From Cloeon dipterum (Eukaryota > Arthropoda > Insecta > Ephemeroptera > Baetidae): a DNA stretch of 64,000 nucleotides. Positions 23,760 to 34,410 of this stretch are shown here, one piece after another. The position numbers and the translations under genes are program-made. A model generated the notes under the pieces. It was not told the origin of the DNA and ran no database searches. It saw nothing but the letters and a program-made list of their open reading frames with translations. Each line of letters opens with the position of its first letter. Position 1 is the first letter of the stretch. The stretch covers positions 32,915,883 through 32,979,882 of the forward strand of contig NC_088789.1 in the NCBI RefSeq assembly GCF_949628265.1, in the 5' to 3' direction.

Positions 23760-26537
23760 ACTGATTAACAGAGGTTTAGCTATGAGGAAAAATACCATTT
23801 TTGTTAAACTCGCCTGTACGGGCAAAAGATGTTCCTCCTACTTCCCGCGGAGGATCCCGCCAATATTGGACCTTTTTAGTCAGAAAAAGTATTCGGCTAC
23901 CATAGCCCGTCTTTGACTCTCAATTAAGGTAAAACCTAGGAAAGGCATTGAATTTATTAGGCTAAATATTAATTGGAACTTGAACTTTACCTTTAACATT
24001 AGGGAGCGTCCTTCAAATGTCACTCTACATGTTCTCGTACGCAAGCTTCAGACTTTTAGCACTTAAAAATATGTATTTGGCAGGCTGTGGCCTGCAAAAT
24101 ATTAACTATTGAGATGGTTGCAACGCTGCTGCTCAAGTTTCCAGCTGGAGCCAAAAATAAGAAGAGGGACCTGATGGTGCCGGTGCATAGGCGTTGACGA
24201 CGACTGCTGCCGAATTACTGTCTGGCTGGCTGGCTGGCTGGCTGAGCGTGGTCACCGCAGACGACGAGCACGAGCACAAGCTGCCAGACGAAGGCGAGAC
24301 TTTGGACATGCTGCTCGCAAGTTGAAGTTGGATAGTGTGCGGTCTTAAAGGTGAAAGACCTTTACTCAAGCTGCTGCATTCCTGGGTAACTGCTAGAATG
24401 CTGCAATTCCTCTCTATGCCCTGTGCACCCTGAAACAGAAAAACCAAAAGAACAGCAAACGAAAGTAAACTAGAAATGGGAATGTAGAAGCAAAACTGGA
24501 AAAGAGATCCGAAAAAAGAGCTCCTCTTGGAAGGAGCCCCCCTTTCGGCACAAATGTGTCCGCGAAGGCTTGTTGAATATTAAATTCAACGCACCACTCT
24601 GGTCTCTGGCAAACCAGAGGCGGACAGTAAGACGAGAGACAGAAAAAACAGACACAGAAGAATGAATAAAAATACATGAATTAATAACAATTAGTGAAAA
24701 AGGAGTAAAGAGAGGTTCTAATCAATGGAAGGTTCAACAAAGAGGTGTTGGACATGCGCCGTCCACGAGTGGCGCGGCTCACGTCCAACGCTTTTCTTTG
24801 CAGGATGAAAGCACACAACAGAGATAAAGTAAAAAATCACGACTCTCCTAGAGAAAAGAGTGCACCGCTGCCGGAGCCCTCTTCAAGATGTGAAGCTGAG
24901 GAACTCCGTAACTCGTGCCTCCGCAAACGAGCATCACGAGACTTCCGGTGGTAGTTCACCTGGTACAAAAAAAAATCAATTAATTTAAACATATTTACGC
25001 AAAAAGATGAGCAACTGCTCATTTCACAAGTAGTGCGCCTGCATGCCTGCCTCTTGATTCTAAACACTCGAAAACCAATAAGTTTTTCTCTGATCCGCCG
25101 CAATGCAGGGCTAATGCGGCCAAATTTTAATTTTTTTAAGCCTCTATCTGTCGCAGTGAGCAGAGTTTTTTTTGCATTCGTATGTAATTTTTCCAACAGT
25201 AGTCGTGGCAGCGTTGAAAATCATTAACTAGCAAGCAACACAAGGTGCGAGAGTGCGACTTCCAAATTCCAAACTAGCCGCGTGCAGTTCAGCATTTATT
25301 CAGTTAACCAGTTTCATAAACTAATTAAGTCACAATTATATTTGATCAGAAGCCCGGATTCCGTCGGTTAATGTCAGTTGGTTAATCAAGCTGCTTTTGT
25401 ATGTACCGCATTCCTGCCATGTTTTACTAATTAAGAGAGGTGCGGTAGCAAAAATTTAATAAAATCACAAAAACAGCTTGTGGGCAAACTGTAAATTTCT
25501 TAAATTGTCCCTTTTCAAGCGTAAATACAAAGATTTACATAGTTTAACAGTTCAAAACGGTCACCTTTCCGTGCGGCCATGAAGCTCTCCTTTTGCTGCC
25601 GCTGAAAGCAGGATTTTCCAGGCTCAACACCTCCTTGCTATGCCTTACCAATCAAAAATAAACTATGCGGATGTGAAAATATCCAGTGCAAATATTGTAC
25701 TTCGTCCGCGACTTTTCCTCTATTTTTGAGAGCAAGAATCAAGAATTTTGTGCTTGTGCTTGTCGTGCAAAAGAGCACCAAGATGGCCGACCGACCGTTT
25801 GAGTTTCAACAATTTTAATTTGGACGCTGATTCTGATTGTGAGCACCAGGGGTGTGAGAAACAGAGAAAGTGAAAGTAACGAGCGACGCGTACAAGAGTT
25901 ATGAATTTTAGTTGGTAGCGCCGGTGGTGCGCATGGAAGGGACATAATTCTGCCAGTCAGCAGTTATACGATGCTACACGCAATTAATTGTTGGCGCTTG
26001 CCGCGGCATTCGTTGTTTGGCGCGCTGCGAAGGAGAAGGAGTGTGCGTTGCGGAGAAAAGAATAGCAGTTTCTAATGTAAGTTCCAAAAATGATAAATGA
26101 TTATAATTTAATTTTCAAAGATTAAGAATTTATTATTTAATTTGGAAATGTGGTATTTTCAATCGAGTTATGAGTAAATATGGAGTTTCTTGCAACCTTA
26201 TTCTCACTCCTTATTCGAATCCCTTTGAATCGTCTAATGATCGTCGGCCATTTTTATAATTTTGTTTGTCCTTGATGATACTATTCTTGTATTCTTGGTA
26301 AAAATTATCTCGGGAATTTTGACAGTAACTCTCACGTCTATTCAGGTAAATATATTGCTCTACGCGCCAAGAAACATATCATTTGCGTTCCTCGAGTGTT
26401 TATTTTGCTAATTCTGTGATGATTTCGAGGATTAATTGTGATTCAGATCACGAAATTCGGGAGGCTGGATCGTCATAAAAAGCGTGTTACACAGAATGAC
26501 AATAATTAATGAATTAATTGTGTGCATTTTCCACAGC
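23760..26537. other. Region between thioredoxin remnant and LRR paralog 1
   Basis: Contains the CTGG microsatellite and a Leu/Val-rich minus-strand frame near 24.2 kb. A probable 5' UTR exon of the LRR gene ends at a GTAAGT donor at about 26079. Otherwise nothing recognised. Confidence 0.4.
24221..24243. repeat. (CTGG)n microsatellite
   Basis: Five consecutive CTGG units. Confidence 0.85.
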
Positions 26538-28332
26538 ATGAGCGCCGAGCAACGAATTGACGATCAGTTGGTGGAGTTGACCACAGTCAGGCTCCAGAAT
26601 CTGATGAGGAAGCAAAGGCTGGAGGTTCTGGCTCTTCAGTTCATTGCCTCTAATTTCCAACTCAATGAAGATTTAAACCTACGTAAGTAATTAATTAAGT
26701 TTGATTAGATTAAAGACTTAAAATTTTGCGTCTCTGTCACAGCCTCTGAAATTCGCGAGAAACTGTTGCAAAGGATTTTGCAGTGGAAGTGTTTTGCTCC
26801 AAAAGGAAATTTGGAGCAGTTTGGCAAGATGATGCAGGCGCTGCCACACCTGGTCGGCGAGAGGACCGTCTCGGTCGACTTTACAAACATGTTCACCTTT
26901 TGCCCTATTGATGAAATCAAGAGCTCGTTTATTCAGGTGTGCAAATTTCAAATTTGTTAATATATACATACTATAAATTTGAAATTGGCTCTGTATTTAG
27001 GTCTGCGAGTTGTTGGCTCAATTCGCGCCAAAAATCGAAGAGCTGTCGATGAAGAGTTCCCCGAAGCTCTTCATTCAGAATCTGCTGCGGCCGCTGACAA
27101 AAATGCAGAAGCTGAAGATTCTGCGGCTCGGATGTTGTCACTTCGACCCTGATGGATTAATAAAGCTTTCCAGAGCTTTGCCAAGCCTTTGGGTGTTGGG
27201 CGTCAAATCCCTAGTTATCAACAGGGAAATTTCTGGCTGTGGAAACAACCTGCTTTCAAGTGCCCTGCAGCACCTGAGAGTGCTTGAAGACGACAATTGG
27301 CGTATCCGTCTCCTGTCGTTTTATGCTAGGGTTGCCCCTCAGCTGGACTACACTGACGCCTCGCAGCGGGACGAGGACACAACTGCTTGTCTGCAAGAGG
27401 ACGAAGACAAGACTCCAAATCAGCAAAGGAAATTCTTATATTTGCACTGTGATGAAGAGTACTTTGATGGCAAGGAGCAACTCCACGTCAAGTACCCGTT
27501 CATCACTCGCTTGCATGTAATTTTTAATATCAGACATAATTTTCCATTAATATTGCGATTTTGCTTTGTAGGTGGGCGACGTGTTCATCAATCTGTATGG
27601 AGTGGGAGCTGTTGATAAGTTTTCACATTTGAAGACTTTGGTTCTGCACAGCTGTGATTTGGCCCACGTGGAATATTTGATGAGCGTTTACGGACAGAAC
27701 CTGCGCACGCTGCACATGGTGTACGACGAGGAGAGTCCATTGGAAGGACTGACGTTCGGACGCATTTTGGAATGCTGCCCGCGCCTGGAAGAACTAAAAT
27801 TGAGCAACGTCATCATTCCAAATTCGGTCTCAGGTGCCTTCCCAGAACTGCGTAGTTTCATCTGGGAAAATAGGTAATTTTTTAAATAATAATTGATCAC
27901 TTTTACTAATAACCTCTCCACAGTTCGGAGGTCGATTACGTCATGCCGCTGTTGAGCATCTTGTCCTCGCCGAAACTTGAGGAAATCAAACTGGAAGGAC
28001 TGTACAGAGAGGAGGACTTGAGGGGCGCTGCCACCCTGATTGAGCAGAAGATGATCCTAAGGCATTTGCAGTCCTTGCATTTGAACCTGGTTCACACCGT
28101 GGACCCAGATTTCAATTTTGCCCACTTCGGGGCCGCCTCACGCCTGGCTAAAACTGCCTCTGCGTTCCTTCCTTTTCTGGTTGACGTCCATCTTTCCATG
28201 ATGAATGATTGCATCCTTCTCCGTTATGACGAAGTGGTTGACCAGGTTGTGAGCGAGAACTTTCAGGACGAGGCTATGGACATGATGACCAAGGAGTTTG
28301 AGAAATTTGCAGGTGTTGCATTCAAACCATGA
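26538..28332 (+). CDS. Leucine-rich-repeat protein (paralog 1)
   Basis: Five exons join cleanly: 26538-26682, 26743-26936, 27001-27516, 27572-27873 and 27924-28332, 521 aa in total. The start ATG sits just after an acceptor at 26536; a donor at about 26079 suggests a 5' UTR exon upstream. An AATAAA signal lies 90 nt past the stop (28422). Irregular leucine-rich repeats are visible, for example LKILRLGCC, LKTLVLHSC, LEELKLSNV and LEEIKLEGL. Near residue 48 a stretch LPSEIREKLLQRIL resembles the first helix of an F-box, but there is no clear complete F-box. LRR/F-box proteins usually recruit substrates to SCF ubiquitin ligases; here that role is only a possibility. No signal peptide or membrane segment is seen. 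The paralog at 60.3-62.5 kb has the same exon phases and nearly the same length. Confidence 0.82.
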
Positions 28333-28421
28333 ATCTGGTTTATTTAAATATTTAGTCTGTCAATTTTGTGCTTTCGAATGGAATTTGACGAAAGTAACAT
28401 AGATAGATTTTATTCATAAAA

Positions 28422-28427
28422 AATAAA
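28422..28427 (+). terminator. Polyadenylation signal of LRR paralog 1
   Basis: AATAAA 90 nt past the stop codon. Confidence 0.5.
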
Positions 28428-28993
28428 ATCTGCTCTTTGTTTTGAAAATGCGTCTTGTGAATCGAAAATTATCTCCTTAGCCCCCAATGTAGCAAGAAAA
28501 ATTCCTCCATTAACCATATAAAATAAATTATTATTAATTTTTTCCCTATATTTTAATATTTAAAATTAATGGACCAGTGAAAACCATTATTTTAGTTTCA
28601 ATGCGAATTTCCACTGTTGAGCAGGAAGCAAGTCGATTTATTTCTCGCGGTGGAGTACCATGATATTTCTGATTGGGCCAAAAAGGAAAAAACATGCCAC
28701 TAACGTACAATCAGACCATCCACGATCCTGCACTCCGCACAAATAGTTAACTGCTTGACTGCGCATGACTCATCTTGCAGGAAAAGCAGCTTTGTTTTCA
28801 ATAATCATTTTTATTAATTTGTTCCTACATATATAATTTTAAACATCTTAACTCTTCATTGTCAGTTCCAAAGACCAAACAATTTTGTGTAACAGAAGAA
28901 TAATAGTATCTGACATACCAGAAATATTTTTGATAAAGGAAAAATATTCAATTTAATATGTTGATTGGAAAAAAAGCGGGAAAAGCGTGCATG

Positions 28994-29640
28994 ATGTGCA
29001 TGCTAATTCAAGGAGTGTGCCTGACAATGATCGTCCTTTTTGCGGCCTCTGGACCTGGACAAGGCCAGTAGGTGATTCTTAAATGTTAGAGGGTAAGATT
29101 AAGAGCTGATTTTTAAATGTTTATTTTCAGCTGCAGCAAGGGCAAGGGGACCAGCTGCCGGGCGGCGCCGCTGATTTGAATCTGTCCAACAGCGGCGGCA
29201 CAGATGAAAACCTGGACAAGAAGCAGGTGAAGAGCCTGGAAATGAAACAGCTGGAGGTGCAGGAGCAGAAGGTTGGTAATTTTTGAAATATTCTTAAATA
29301 AATGTTCTGTTCTTACGATTTTCTTAACAACTTTATTAAAATTTGAGCAAAATTGTTATTTTTTTCATTCTCAGAAACCTGAAACGACAACTGAGAGTCT
29401 GAACTTTGGAAATGAAGCAACTTTCGAGACCGAGGCACCAAATCCTGAAGTCAAAAGTACCACAGACGCGGAGAAGAAAACCAGACACAACGTGCACTGG
29501 ATTTGAACATTTCCTTTATATTTTTTACAGGTAAGCAGCGTACTGTTGCTTCTCGCGTCTTACATTATAATTTTTCGCAGGGTCATTCACAATCTGCTTA
29601 GTTCTGCTGTATTTGATGGTGTCTTACTCGGAACCTGCTT
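28994..29640 (+). pseudogene. Broken copy of the small secretory/membrane gene
   Basis: This aligns exon by exon with the gene at 63211-63910. Exon 1 (28994 to about 29072) keeps the signal-like hydrophobic stretch, but the last codon before the expected GT donor is TAG where the intact copy has GAG. Exon 2 (from about 29131) is open and somewhat longer than in the intact copy, with an added KKQVKSLEMKQLE segment. Exon 3 (29375-29506) lost one A in a poly-A run (AAAACC against AAAAACC). This shifts the frame and stops the protein before the C-terminal hydrophobic exon. The remains of exon 4 (from about 29581) carry further stops. Using the alternative donor two bases upstream also leads to a stop in exon 2. 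Two independent lesions make a functional product unlikely, although a secreted truncated peptide cannot be excluded. Confidence 0.65.
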
Positions 29641-30874
29641 AATTCGAGGAAACTGATGGTACTTTGACCTTTGAATTGAATCTTTATATCACAGCATCGT
29701 TGGGCAAAAAAGAGCTTGACTAGACTTAGTTAAATTAATTAAATTTTAAACACATAACCGGAAAATTTCCCATTTAAAAGGAAAAATACCTGTATTGGGA
29801 CCGAGGATCTCGTTATCGGTCGGCTCGGAGGTGGACAAGAGGTACCTGCACGCACACAGACATATTTATAGACGAGTATTTTTCTTGCGTTTTCTATTAG
29901 TGATTTGAATGTTTTATTTTGGACAGAAACGAAATTGACAAAAAAATTTGACATGATAATAAAGGCTTGGCACTGACGACAGTGAGTTTTTCGATAGGGT
30001 TTTGATTTGCCGACGCCGGTGATGAGCATGTCCAGTAATTTAAGAAACTACGCGATCTTAATCCGCTCGTCTAAAATTTATATTTTATCAAGATTAAATT
30101 TCATTTTATAAATTAATAATTTAAATATGTTATTCATATTTTTACTCAATTTATATTTTGAGAAGTGTTGGAAGTGTCTCAGAAATTATCCTGAAAGGTC
30201 ACCGGGAGGGTAACTACTGGAAAGTTATATCTGTCCCGCGGCCCGAATTAAAATGCCTGGCTACGCGAAGGTTGCAACGTAATTCTAGATAAAGGCAAAT
30301 TCTTGAAAAATTCATAAACTAGATTACTCCTGACTAAGTTGCAATTCACATTTGCTTCAACTGCAAGTCCTTCTAAAATTATATAAATTATAAGAATATT
30401 TTATGTTCTTTCTAAAATCCTGTCAATAAAATATGAACTCTTAACAAAAAAATGTTTATCAAGTGACGAAAGCTGAAAAGCACAGTGGGTTCAGCTATGT
30501 TGAGCGGAGACGGCAGCCTGCTCTAACCTTTTGTACCTTCCCCTACAAACCCTAACTTGCTCCCTCACTCATTGAGAGGAGTGAGAAAAATCCTTGAAGC
30601 GCTTGATCGCTGTCATTGCCTCACATGCCACATGCTCTTAAATTCTCCCTTTTACATCTGCAAGATTCCAGCATATTTTTAATTCCATACTTTTTATTCC
30701 AAAAATGCTCCTTTGCCACACATAAGCCTTCTGTCAGCTCTGTCGCTCAGGACAACACCGTTTTTTGTTCGTGTAATTTTATTTTAAATTTATTTTCACC
30801 CAATTCCCTTATTGTTTACACCATAATCCCTTTTCTCATTGCAGCATTTTCAACAAGAGGTTAGAATTCCAGAT
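29641..30874. other. Gene-free stretch before the KIX gene
   Basis: AT-rich. An acceptor at about 30844 suggests a 5' UTR exon of the KIX gene upstream, not placed. Confidence 0.4.
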
Positions 30875-31386
30875 ATGGCGGAGGGACAACAACAGGGCCC
30901 AGCGAATGAACCTGAACCTGACTACTATCCTAACCAGGAAGTGAAGGAGTGGCACAAATCGGTCACCTCAGAACTCAGAAATGTCGAAGTCTTAAATCTG
31001 TAAACGAAATATATATAAAACTGACTGAATTTGTCACTAATAACTATTATCTTGTGCGATTCGACAGAATTGTTGCCATGTTTCCTGACGCCGCACTAAG
31101 TGTTGCATTGGGTTCATGGGGCAACTACGTCAGAAACATTGAAAAGGGAATTTTTGAAATGGCGATTAGTAAGGTGAGTACTATTTCAGAGCCACTAATA
31201 TATTCCTTCAGAGACATTATGAATGAGAATACTGTTTTTTTCCAGAACCACTATTTCGATCTGATTAAAGATAAGATGCGCTTTTTCAACTCGAGAAAAA
31301 ATGAAAGAATGGAAAGAATAAGAAGGTCAAGATCAAATTCAGCAAGGCGTTTCTATAGTTGTAAGAAAAGAAGGTTTACTGAATAA
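30875..31386 (+). CDS. Stand-alone KIX-domain protein
   Basis: Three exons (30875-30999, 31068-31173, 31246-31386) give 123 aa. The CT|GTAAAC donor at 31000 and the TTCGACAG acceptor at 31067 restore the frame between two otherwise overlapping open frames. The product begins with a Gln/Pro/Glu-rich leader, then from about residue 25 follows the KIX domain of CBP/p300: WHKSVTSELR, then LIVAMFP, then WGNYVRNIEKGIFEMA, then HYFDLIKDKM. The spacing from LR to FP is the same as in CBP KIX. KIX is a three-helix module that binds activation domains. CBP/p300 are far larger; here nothing but KIX is present, followed by a basic tail (RRSRSNSARRFYSCKKRR). The AATAAA at 31382 overlaps the stop codon. 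It could be a transcription competitor or adaptor; that role is inferred from the fold only. Confidence 0.7.
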
Positions 31387-31387
31387 A
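31382..31387 (+). terminator. Polyadenylation signal overlapping the KIX stop codon
   Basis: AATAAA includes the TAA stop. If used, the 3' UTR would be only 15-30 nt. Confidence 0.35.
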
Positions 31388-32440
31388 ATTTTTAGACATG
31401 TAAATTTGCCGTTCGTTTTTTTCTATTACTTCCTGTTAATACGAGGATATTTTTAGTAAAAACTAATTGGCAAAGAAGGGCAGATTTTCCAAATTCATTG
31501 CGTATTTTTTGATCTTAATAGAGTTTATTTGGTAATAATTTTTATTTTGTCTTTAAAAATTTAAGCTATTTGAACGCATATGACACAATAATTGTCAAAT
31601 AACGACAAAATTCCATTTTTTACTTTGATCTATTTTAAGAAAGAATTTCAAGAATGGCCAATAACACGAAATTCTGCTAATTTTTATGGTATTTATTCTG
31701 CTCGTCGATGTTATGCCTGTTTTTCTTCTCCTGCAAGTGCGGTCAGGTGGCAGTCGGGTCAATCAACCCTAAAGCCACCCAACGTTGCCAAACTTCTGGT
31801 TTTCTCAAGCGCGCAAAAGTTTAATTTCTGGAAATTTCTTATCGATTTTAATTCCAAATCGCTTTAAAGATAGGATATATCGATATATGTACATTTAATT
31901 GACTTGCGTAGGCGCACTATAAGTAAGGAAGTCTCTGTCTTCAAATAATTTTGAAATATAATGCCGCTTCATTCCTTATTTGGTAGCGAAAGAGGGCACG
32001 TGTTCTATTTTATTATCTTCACTATCATATGCAGTACGAAGCAGTTTTTTCCATTTTAAAAAGGCTCGTTATTTGATGATAGATGAAAGTAATTTAATGT
32101 TGGCAAAAACTTGCCTGTCCTATCTTCAAATAAGAACTTTTATAGCAATCTGATATCTTATGGCTTAATTGGTAGGAAACGGAAATATGCTGTCTGGACA
32201 AGTTGCACACCTCGATAGAGCCTTAAGAATTTAAATTAATTTTTTTATATTTTCTCTTTTAACAGTTAGTAAAATCATATTCGATCCCAAACAAATTAAA
32301 TTTGACGCTAGATTTTTGCTAATTGCAATTAAATATTATTGTTCATTATGATTATATAAAATTTCGTAACCAGCTGGCATTCTACTCGAAAGTAATGTAG
32401 ATTCTTTGCTTTTAAGAAAAAAATGTATGAAAAAACAAAG
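31387..32440. other. Gene-free AT-rich stretch
   Basis: Nothing recognised between the KIX gene and the ZAD copy A duplication arm. Confidence 0.5.
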
Positions 32441-34080
32441 AGATATTTTGTTCAAAATTTAACTTTTAGTTTTGGTCTGAACTGGTTCATTTTAACAAAT
32501 ATTTCGTGTTGAACTAAAAATTTTCCTTTTTATTGTGATAGGACAGTGAACAAAATATGAACAACATGGTTGTACATGCAATATGTGATGCAATCAGCAT
32601 CCTCGTGTTCTGTACAAATTGTGTTATTTTTCTAGCGAGAAACAATAAGGCGGTATTTGAAGTTGAATGAATTTGAGCACTTCCACATTTAAGTTATTTC
32701 TATCTGCATGATTTCAAGTGCGATTTGTACAAACCACGACAGTGGAATTTGCTCCTGCAGCGACAGCACTTAGCAATTTTCAGGTGATATCTTCTCATAT
32801 TTTCAATGGAAACATCCAATTGGCAATGATTGCACACCTTGAATTTGTGGGTTTGATTAACATGCGTTCTCAAACTAGATTCTGTTGAGTACATTTTGTC
32901 ACACATTTTGCATTTGATATATTTCGGCAAGTGCTTGCAAGCTATGTGCCGTTCCAAATGGAATTTTAGCGTTGCTTTGTGATCACAATCATTGCATTTG
33001 AACATTCTTTCTATGTCATCGTTCCCATGAGCAGAGTCAAAGTGAATTTCCATTTCAATTTTTGTTTTGAAAAATGACAAGCAACCATGACGAGAGCATT
33101 TTACAGGAAAATCTTTGTGAACTTTACGAATGTGTTGGTTGTAGTTTATTGATTCCTCGAATTCCTTCCCACAAAAACTGCAATTTAATTTGTCTCGTGC
33201 ATATGGTTTGTCGTGGACATTCTTGTTGTGCTCTTCTTTTTCCTTAAGAGTGTGGTAATAAGTAGGACAATTGCGATTTTCACATCTGATTGCTTCCTTG
33301 TGCATTTTCTTCATATGTCCTGACAAATGATGAGAATATTTGAATCTTTTCCCGCAGTAGATGCAGTTCCATCGCCTCGCCCGTGTTTCAGCTTCAACAT
33401 TTTGTCTCTCTTCACCGTCACTTTGCGGCAGCTCAATAATCTCCAACTGCACCCAACACTGCTCCAATTTCCCCTCTAAAAACGAACACAAAATTAACAA
33501 AACACATTGGGCTTCAAATGCGTGAATTTTACCAAAATAGTAATTCCGCAGCTCCTTCGCTGCTTCGTCCGAATAATCCAAATTTCTGGGCCACCAAACC
33601 AAATCCTCGTCTGACATTCCATTGAATTTCCAGAGAAACCTTAAGGGAAAAATTCCTGAAATAAAATAGAAAAATTCCTGAATTCTTTTGAGCTCACTCG
33701 GCATCCCAGATGCAAAAGTAGCAAATCTTGTCCTCGTCCAGGATTTCCTCGGCCAACTCGTATTCGCAGACATTGAGAAACCAAGTCTGCAATTTGTCCT
33801 TGTCCACGTGGACAGCGAGGACAGCGCCGTCCACCGTGGGACGCTCGCAAATCAAGCACAACTCCTTTTGCAACGACATATCTAATGGACCACCCGAACC
33901 TGAATGAATGATGGAAGGTTCCAGGTGGCTAATGAGCGATCACAGCGCTGCTCTTAGGGAGGAGATAAGATTATAAAATTTTGAATCTTTTTGGCGCCAT
34001 TTAAAGAAATGAGGAAAAATATTATCTTTTATTAGAGTTGAATATTTATTGATTACATTAAAGCTGAGAAAGAGGAAAAT
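32440..34080. repeat. Inverted segmental duplication, left arm (ZAD copy A and flanks)
   Basis: Contains ZAD copy A. Its sequence, including 5' flank (GAACCTGAATGAATGATGGA) and 3' flank, returns inverted at about 37720-39330. Confidence 0.7.
32700..33879 (-). CDS. ZAD-C2H2 zinc-finger protein (copy A)
   Basis: Exons on the minus strand are 33879-33698, 33639-33533 and 33475-32700, giving 354 aa. The 57-nt intron 33476-33532 is open in frame, so a retained form would be 19 aa longer. The N-terminus is a ZAD-like zinc-binding domain: CLIC near residue 8 pairs with ICYFC near residue 52. After an acidic linker come about six C2H2 fingers, starting with CIYCGKRF and continuing with CSFCGKEF, CNDCDHKA and CKMCDKMY, and ending with one or two degenerate Cys-rich fingers. 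ZAD-C2H2 proteins are an insect-expanded class of DNA-binding factors in which ZAD mediates dimerisation. Copy B at 37.9 kb is almost identical in inverted orientation, with homology running into both flanks. Confidence 0.85.
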
Positions 34081-34410
34081 CTTTATTTAACATACTCCCG
34101 CTAATCGATCTGATCCGCGGCGGGCGTGGCCGTGGAGCAGGAAACACGCAGGTCGAGCGACAACCAACCCGACGAGACGAGATCCTCCTGCTTCTTGGCT
34201 GAGCGCGTAGAGCACACGATTTTTTCTCCTCCACAAATGTGGGCTGCCCCTCGCGTCTCGCTCACAATCAGCTCCCTCTCTTTCCTTATTTACCTACTCT
34301 TTGCTTTGCCATCACTTTGCATCATCAGTCTCTGTCAAACTGACCTAGTTTTATCTCATTCGCTTCATGCTCTCGCCGCGCCGCAAGCCATTCTTCAAAT
34401 TAAAGAAAAA

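Noticed and set aside
24133..24447. 104-codon minus-strand frame
   Set aside because: Low-complexity Ser/Pro-rich with a CTGG microsatellite inside. A hydrophobic stretch lies in another frame, but no start codon fits it.
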